DNA of 64,000 bases from Prevotellaceae bacterium UBA4332 (GTDB taxonomy: Bacteria > Bacteroidota > Bacteroidia > Bacteroidales > Bacteroidaceae). The position numbers were made by a program, and so were the translations under genes. Shown here piece after piece: positions 59,773-64,000 of the stretch; the first letter of the stretch is position 1, and every line of letters starts with the position of its first letter. The stretch lies in the NCBI GenBank assembly GCA_002394365.1, contig DGTQ01000017.1, forward strand, positions 154,798 to 218,797. The letters are read 5' to 3'. Under the pieces are notes generated by a model. The model saw only the letters and a list, made by a program, of their open reading frames with translations, did not search any database and was not told the DNA's origin.

Positions 59773-59815
59773 CAAAGATACAAAATATTTTTAATATGGT
59801 TGTAACCTTACAACC
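59773..59815 (-). promoter_or_regulatory. Fic gene promoter and palindromic operator
   Basis: TATCTTTG -7 box at 59773-59780 (minus strand). GGTTGTAA-cc-TTACAACC (59798-59815), perfect 8-bp arms, covers the -33 position. The Fic protein's own winged helix is a candidate to bind it. Confidence 0.6.
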
Positions 59816-59948
59816 TTTTTCGATACAATTCACTCGTTTTTTTATCGAAAAACCACGAAAAACACATTAAAACGACCTTTTATCTGAACGTAACGGAGAC
59901 TATAACACTATCAGAAGATGAAAATAAAAATTACTACAAAAAGAAAAA

Positions 59949-59970
59949 GGAAGCCTCTCAGCTTCCTCTT
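59949..59970 (-). terminator. Hairpin after tRNA-Lys
   Basis: GGAAGC-ctctca-GCTTCC with T/A tracts, just 3' of the tRNA on the minus strand. Confidence 0.65.
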
Positions 59971-59974
59971 TTCT

Positions 59975-60050
59975 TGGTGATCCGCTTGGGGTTCGAACCC
60001 AAGACCCCCACATTAAAAGTGTGATGCTCTACCGACTGAGCTAGCGGATC
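59975..60050 (-). tRNA. tRNA-Lys (TTT), CCA encoded
   Basis: Acceptor GATCCGC/GCGGATC, D arm GCTC-agtcggtaGAGC, anticodon stem TCACA/TGTGG around CTTTTAA (anticodon TTT), T arm CTTGG-GTTCGAA-CCCAAG type. Discriminator A and CCA are encoded (59975-59978 on the plus strand read TGGT). Confidence 0.93.
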
Positions 60051-60114
60051 TACCCTACTTCATTCTTGCCGATTTTAATCACCCAGAGGGGTGACACTCC
60101 ACAAAAATGCGGTG

Positions 60115-60122
60115 CAAAGGTA
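60115..60122 (-). promoter_or_regulatory. -7 element of tRNA-Lys
   Basis: TACCTTTG, minus strand, same GTACCTTTGCACC context as tRNA-Glu. Confidence 0.5.
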
Positions 60123-60164
60123 CAAAGAAAAGTTGAAAGTTGCAAGTATTCAAAAAAAATTTTG

Positions 60165-60172
60165 TAACTTTG
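60165..60172 (+). promoter_or_regulatory. -7 element of AI-2E transporter gene
   Basis: TAACTTTG, 56 bp before ATG 60229. Confidence 0.45.
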
Positions 60173-60228
60173 AGGCGATTTTACAGTAACATTACACATT
60201 ATTCCTTACACTTATACTCTAAATATAA

Positions 60229-61308
60229 ATGATAGAAGGCACAATAACTTTTGATAGGGCAATGCGTTGGGGCATTGTCTTGGCTATAGTAGCTGTGGTA
60301 TTTTTTATACTTCACTACCTCAGCGCAGTACTGCTACCATTTTTTATTGCGTGGGTGCTGGCTTACCTGCTCTACCCGCTTGTTCGCTTCATCGAGGTGA
60401 AGCTAAAGGTCAAGGTGAGGGCTGCGAGCATTATCATAGCGCTGATTACCGTCATCATAGTGCTGGGTGGTATTCTGTATTTCATCATCCCCCCTATGAT
60501 AGAGGAGTTTGCACGCTTCACCACGCTTGCCACCACTTATCTGCATAATGCTACCAACATAAGCAATTTTCCTGCCACCATACAGGACTGGATAACGGAC
60601 AACAGGAATGACATAACGAGTTTCCTGAAGAGCGACAAGTTTACGGATGCTGTGAAGAATGCCCTGCCTACCGTCTTTTCTGCCGTCAGCCAGAGTGTGG
60701 CGATAGTGATGAGTATCGTAGCTTCGTTCATCACGTTGCTCTATATGTTCTTCATCCTCATGGACTACGAATATCTTACTGAAAACTGGGTGCGCATATT
60801 TCCTCCGAAGCTTCGCCCCTTCTGGCAGGACCTTGCCAAGGACGTAAAGGTTTCGCTCAACAACTACATTCGTGGTCAGGGTCTTGTAGCCCTCACGATG
60901 GGTGTGCTCTTCTGCATAGGTTTCACCATCATAGGCTTCCCTATGGCGATAGGTCTGGGCATCATGATAGGCATAATGGACATGGTGCCTTATCTGCATA
61001 CTGTTGCACTCATCCCTACAGCCTTCCTGGCTGCCATGAAAGCAGCTGAGACGGGCGAGAGTTATTGGATAGTCTTTGGCAGTGCCTTACTCGTTTTCGC
61101 AGTAGTACAGGTAATAATTGATGCCATCGTAACCCCAAAGATTATGGGCAAGAGGATGGGGCTTAACCCTGCCGTACTCCTTCTCTCGCTATCTATATGG
61201 GGAGCTTTGCTTGGTTTCATCGGACTTATCATAGCACTTCCTGCCACTACTGTAATCATTCTCTATTGGAAGCGCTATGTCACTAAAGAAGAGCACGAGG
61301 ATAGTTAG
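60229..61308 (+). CDS. AI-2E family (PerM/TqsA) membrane transporter
   Basis: A 359-residue protein with about eight membrane spans. N-terminal pair (VLAIVAVVFFILHYL, VLLPFFIAWVLAYLLYPLV), a central soluble segment (about 85-160), then FRAYIRGQ-like NNYIRGQGLVALTMGV and GIMDMVPYLHTVALIPTAFLA, and the last span LLGFIGLIIALPATTV. Family members export small solutes or signals and some are Na+/H+ antiporters; the substrate cannot be read from sequence. It is 12 bp upstream of rsmI. Confidence 0.88.
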   Translation: MIEGTITFDRAMRWGIVLAIVAVVFFILHYLSAVLLPFFIAWVLAYLLYPLVRFIEVKLKVKVRAASIIIALITVIIVLGGILYFIIPPMIEEFARFTTLATTYLHNATNISNFPATIQDWITDNRNDITSFLKSDKFTDAVKNALPTVFSAVSQSVAIVMSIVASFITLLYMFFILMDYEYLTENWVRIFPPKLRPFWQDLAKDVKVSLNNYIRGQGLVALTMGVLFCIGFTIIGFPMAIGLGIMIGIMDMVPYLHTVALIPTAFLAAMKAAETGESYWIVFGSALLVFAVVQVIIDAIVTPKIMGKRMGLNPAVLLLSLSIWGALLGFIGLIIALPATTVIILYWKRYVTKEEHEDS

Positions 61309-61320
61309 TTCATAGTTTAT

Positions 61321-62085
61321 ATGCTGTATCTCATTCCCACACCAGTAGGCAATATGGAGGACATGACCTTCCGAGCTATCCGACTGCTGAAGGAGGCTGA
61401 CCTCATTCTCTGCGAGGACACACGCACAAGTGGCATCTTGCTGAAGCACTTCGATATTAGGGACAAGCACCTTATGTCACACCATAAGTTTAACGAGCAT
61501 GCCACCACGAAGAGCATAGTAGAACGCCTGAAAAGTGGTGCCAACATTTGTCTCATTACCGATGCTGGCACTCCTGGCATCAGCGACCCTGGGTTCTTGC
61601 TCGTCAGGGAAGCTATCGAGGCTGGCGTTGACGTATATACCCTGCCTGGGGCTACGGCTTTTGTCCCTGCTCTGGTAAGCAGTGGATTGCCTTGCGACAA
61701 ATTCTGCTTTGAGGGTTTTCTGCCACAGAAAAAGGGCAGACAGACACGCTTGCAGGAATTAGCTGCCGAACCTCGCACCTTGATTATATATGAGTCTCCG
61801 CGCAGAGTGGTCAAGACGCTGGAACAACTCTGCGAATTCTTTGGCGAGGAGCGTCGCATCAGCGCATGCCGAGAGATTTCGAAGATACACGAGGAAAGCG
61901 TGAGAGGCACAATGCTGGAAGTGCTGAATCATTTCAAGACCAACGAGCCCAAAGGGGAATTCGTACTGATAATAGAAGGAGCGCACGAGAAGGCTGAGAC
62001 AACAACTGAGTGCCCCTCTCCCACCCCAGACGACAAGCCGCTTAGCAAATACCAGCGCAAGCAGGCTCAGCTTTCCAACTGCTAA
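61321..62085 (+). CDS. rsmI: 16S rRNA (cytidine1402-2'-O)-methyltransferase
   Basis: A 254-residue tetrapyrrole-methylase-fold enzyme. LYLIPTPVGNMEDMTFRAI, CEDTRTSGILLKHFDI, ISDPGFLLVREA and FEGFLPQKKGRQTRLQEL are RsmI signatures. It methylates the ribose of C1402 in 16S rRNA; RsmH at 36.5 kb methylates the base of the same nucleotide. Confidence 0.95.
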   Translation: MLYLIPTPVGNMEDMTFRAIRLLKEADLILCEDTRTSGILLKHFDIRDKHLMSHHKFNEHATTKSIVERLKSGANICLITDAGTPGISDPGFLLVREAIEAGVDVYTLPGATAFVPALVSSGLPCDKFCFEGFLPQKKGRQTRLQELAAEPRTLIIYESPRRVVKTLEQLCEFFGEERRISACREISKIHEESVRGTMLEVLNHFKTNEPKGEFVLIIEGAHEKAETTTECPSPTPDDKPLSKYQRKQAQLSNC

Positions 62086-62121
62086 TTACTCATTACTAAT
62101 TGCTCATTACCAATTAAAGAG

Positions 62122-63342
62122 ATGGAACGCCTGCTTCACTATACTTGGAGACACAAACTGCTGCCATTGGGAGAACTGAGGACTACCGATGGCAGGCTTA
62201 TAGAGGTTATACATCCTGGGATTTACAACAGCAGTGATGCAGGACCTGACTTCTTTAATGCCAAGATAAAAGTTGACGGGGTAATCTGGGCAGGCAATGT
62301 GGAATTGCACATTAAGGCAAGCGACTGGTACAGACACCACCACGACAGCGACCCAGCATATGATAGCGTCATACTCCATGTAGTGTGCCAAGCCGATATG
62401 GAAGTCAAGACCTCACAAGGCAAAACTCTCACCACATTCGAACTGCCTGTTGCCGAACAGTTGCGCCACGACTACGACGAACTGATACGCTCTGAAAAAT
62501 ATCCTCCCTGCTATCGTATTATCAAGGAAATACCTCGGCTGAAGCAACACAGCTGGCTGAGCACCTTGCAAGTAGAGCGTCTGAAACAAAAGACAGAGGC
62601 TATAGAAGAACGCGTCAGGGTAAACAACAATTCGTGGGAGGCTGGCTATTTTGCTACCCTTACCCGCAACTTTGGTTTCGGAATAAACAGCGAGGCTTTC
62701 GAGATGTGGGCATCAGCCCTGCCACTCAATTCTGTGGTACACCATCGCGACAACCTTTTTCAGGTGGAGGCTTTCTTTATCGGTATGGCTGGTTTGCTTG
62801 ACAAGGTGGAGGAACGCTACGCCAGAGAGTTTGCCTACCTTCAGCGTAAGTTTGACTTAAAGCCCATCGACCCCAAGATATGGAAATATCTGCGCACCCG
62901 TCCTCAGAATTTTCCTCACGTGCGCATCATGCAACTGGCAAAAATGTACCACGAACAGCGTACTTCCTTGAGCCAACTCCTTGCCTGCAAGACGACGAAG
63001 GACATTTCCACCTTATATAATGTAAAGGGAGCGAAACTCGACCTGCTCATCATCAACACAGCTGTTCCTGCTATCTTTGCCTACGGCAGGCACCACGCTA
63101 AAGAGGAATACGAAACACAAGCCTTCGACCTGCTCGAGACAATAAAGGCTGAGGACAACAACATAGTGCGCATGTGGAAGGAATGTGGGCTGGAGGTTAA
63201 GACGGCAGGAGACTCACAAGCCCTCATCCAACTGAAGAAAGAATATTGCGACAAGAAAGAGTGCATCAGATGTCGCTTCGGCTATGAATTTCTGTCTGGA
63301 GAATATCGCAACAAGTTCTTTTCTGAAGAAAGAATAACCTGA
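62122..63342 (+). CDS. DUF2851 family protein
   Basis: A 406-residue cytoplasmic protein of DUF2851, abundant in Bacteroidota. N-terminal LLHYTWRHKLLP, NSSDAGPDFFNAKI, GNVELHIKASDWYRHHHDSDPAYDSVILHVV (a nuclease-like fold with E-x-H and DxxY motifs), and a C-terminal cysteine cluster CDKKECIRCRFGYEFL. Function unknown; the N-terminal part recalls PD-(D/E)XK folds but this is not certain. Confidence 0.8.
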   Translation: MERLLHYTWRHKLLPLGELRTTDGRLIEVIHPGIYNSSDAGPDFFNAKIKVDGVIWAGNVELHIKASDWYRHHHDSDPAYDSVILHVVCQADMEVKTSQGKTLTTFELPVAEQLRHDYDELIRSEKYPPCYRIIKEIPRLKQHSWLSTLQVERLKQKTEAIEERVRVNNNSWEAGYFATLTRNFGFGINSEAFEMWASALPLNSVVHHRDNLFQVEAFFIGMAGLLDKVEERYAREFAYLQRKFDLKPIDPKIWKYLRTRPQNFPHVRIMQLAKMYHEQRTSLSQLLACKTTKDISTLYNVKGAKLDLLIINTAVPAIFAYGRHHAKEEYETQAFDLLETIKAEDNNIVRMWKECGLEVKTAGDSQALIQLKKEYCDKKECIRCRFGYEFLSGEYRNKFFSEERIT

Positions 63343-63415
63343 CACGCAATGTCTATAATTACCCCTGCACAAATCTTAATTTTTAATTTTCAACTTTCAA
63401 TTTTCAATTACATAC

Positions 63416-64000
63416 ATGGTATTAAATTACATCTTTGTAGCATTTTTCGTGATAGCCTTTGCTATAGGACTGTTTCGTCTCATCGTTCTGGGCGATACGG
63501 AGGTTTTCCCTGCCATGATGAATTCTACCTTCGATTCGTCAAAGACAGCATTCGAAATCTCTCTCGGTCTTACTGGTGTGCTCGCCCTCTGGCTTGGCAT
63601 CATGAAGATTGGTGAGAAAGGCGGCGTGGTAAACGTCATAGCCAAACTCCTCTCTCCTGTATTCACAAAACTCTTTCCCGACATTCCCAAGGGCCACCCC
63701 GTAACGGGCAGTATCTTCATGAACATAGCTGCCAATATGCTGGGACTTGACAATGCTGCCACCCCTTTGGGCTTAAAGGCTATGGAGCAGATGCAGGAGA
63801 TAAACAAGGCGAAGAACGAGGAGATAAAACAAAAGAATCCTTCTGCCGACCTGGAGAAACTTAACGCCACAGCTACCAACCCCATGATAATGTTCCTTGT
63901 GCTCAACACCTCGGGACTCACACTGATACCTGTCAGCATCATGGTGTATCGCGCACAGATGGGAGCTGCCCAGCCTACAGACATCTTCATCCCAATTCTG
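63416..64000 (+). CDS. Nucleoside-recognition (Gate) membrane protein, 3' truncated
   Basis: Begins at ATG 63416 (MVLNYIFVAFFVIAFAIGLF) and stays open to the window end, 195 codons. Gate-domain features: FDSSKTAFEISLGLTGVLALWLGIMKIGEKGG, NIAANMLGLDNAATPLGLKAMEQM, and NTSGLTLIPVSIM, as in spore maturation protein A/B-like proteins of non-sporulating Bacteroidota. An inner-membrane protein; substrate unknown. The 3' end, probably with a second SpmB-like half, is beyond the window. Confidence 0.88.
   Translation, partial: MVLNYIFVAFFVIAFAIGLFRLIVLGDTEVFPAMMNSTFDSSKTAFEISLGLTGVLALWLGIMKIGEKGGVVNVIAKLLSPVFTKLFPDIPKGHPVTGSIFMNIAANMLGLDNAATPLGLKAMEQMQEINKAKNEEIKQKNPSADLEKLNATATNPMIMFLVLNTSGLTLIPVSIMVYRAQMGAAQPTDIFIPIL

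Noticed and set aside
63349..63615. Plus-strand frame starting at 63349
   Set aside because: Out of frame with the clear Gate-domain gene beginning at 63416, which explains this region.

Overview
The window looks like a chromosomal segment of a Bacteroidota bacterium, most likely a Prevotella-type member of the Prevotellaceae. Several things point there. Promoters match the Bacteroidota core TAnnTTTG, with an occasional upstream TTTG, and most starts lack a Shine-Dalgarno sequence. Secreted pectin and xylan enzymes end in short C-terminal domains resembling type IX secretion sorting signals. A GlsB/GlsA-like pair for glycine lipids is present. The division cluster has the Bacteroidota content (one-PASTA PBP3, FtsL-like protein, extended FtsA). 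There are no rRNA genes, no CRISPR array and no recognisable transposase.

Layout. 0-6.9 kb: truncated EnvC-like gene, PL9 pectate lyase, CYTH protein, small membrane protein, then an acyl-CoA synthetase gene overlapping prfB. 7.2-12.8 kb: an AT-rich six-gene leftward cassette (WYL regulator, unknown acidic protein, three PD-(D/E)XK nuclease-like proteins, one DEDDh exonuclease). It resembles a defence island and is the best candidate for an undescribed system. 12.9-13.8 kb: interspersed repeat A. 13.8-21.6 kb: M20 peptidase, repeat B, iron alcohol dehydrogenase, cyclophilin-like protein, alpha/beta hydrolase, helix-hairpin-helix protein and dGTPase. Four genes here carry in-frame copies of a short G/C-rich palindrome. 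21.7-37.8 kb: the dcw cell wall and division cluster on the minus strand (mraZ-rsmH-ftsL-ftsI-murE-mraY-murD-ftsW-murG-murC-ftsQ-ftsA-ftsZ), headed by a MraZ-type operator. 38.1-48.8 kb: gpmI, a 47-residue small protein, a 1330-residue pectinesterase, an 1.8 kb gene-free stretch holding repeat B copy 2, and a GH3 glycosidase. 49-57.5 kb: ung, DUF3109 protein, AraC regulator, gyrB, rpsT, tRNA-Glu, recO, glsB/glsA-like genes and a phosphoesterase. 57.6-60.05 kb: repeat A copy 2, then a Fic-protein gene lying between a 40-bp duplicate of the tRNA-Lys 3' end and the intact tRNA-Lys. 60.2-64 kb: AI-2E family transporter, rsmI, DUF2851 gene, and the start of a nucleoside-recognition membrane protein running off the end.

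How parts work together. The dcw cluster makes lipid II and the divisome. FadD-like, GlsA and GlsB act on acyl chains and lipids. PL9, CE8 and GH3 enzymes degrade plant cell-wall polysaccharides outside the cell. A striking feature is the dense non-coding repeat landscape: two large blocks in opposite orientation nested around the housekeeping genes, 21-22 bp hairpin arrays, REP-like palindromes, and small palindromes inside reading frames.
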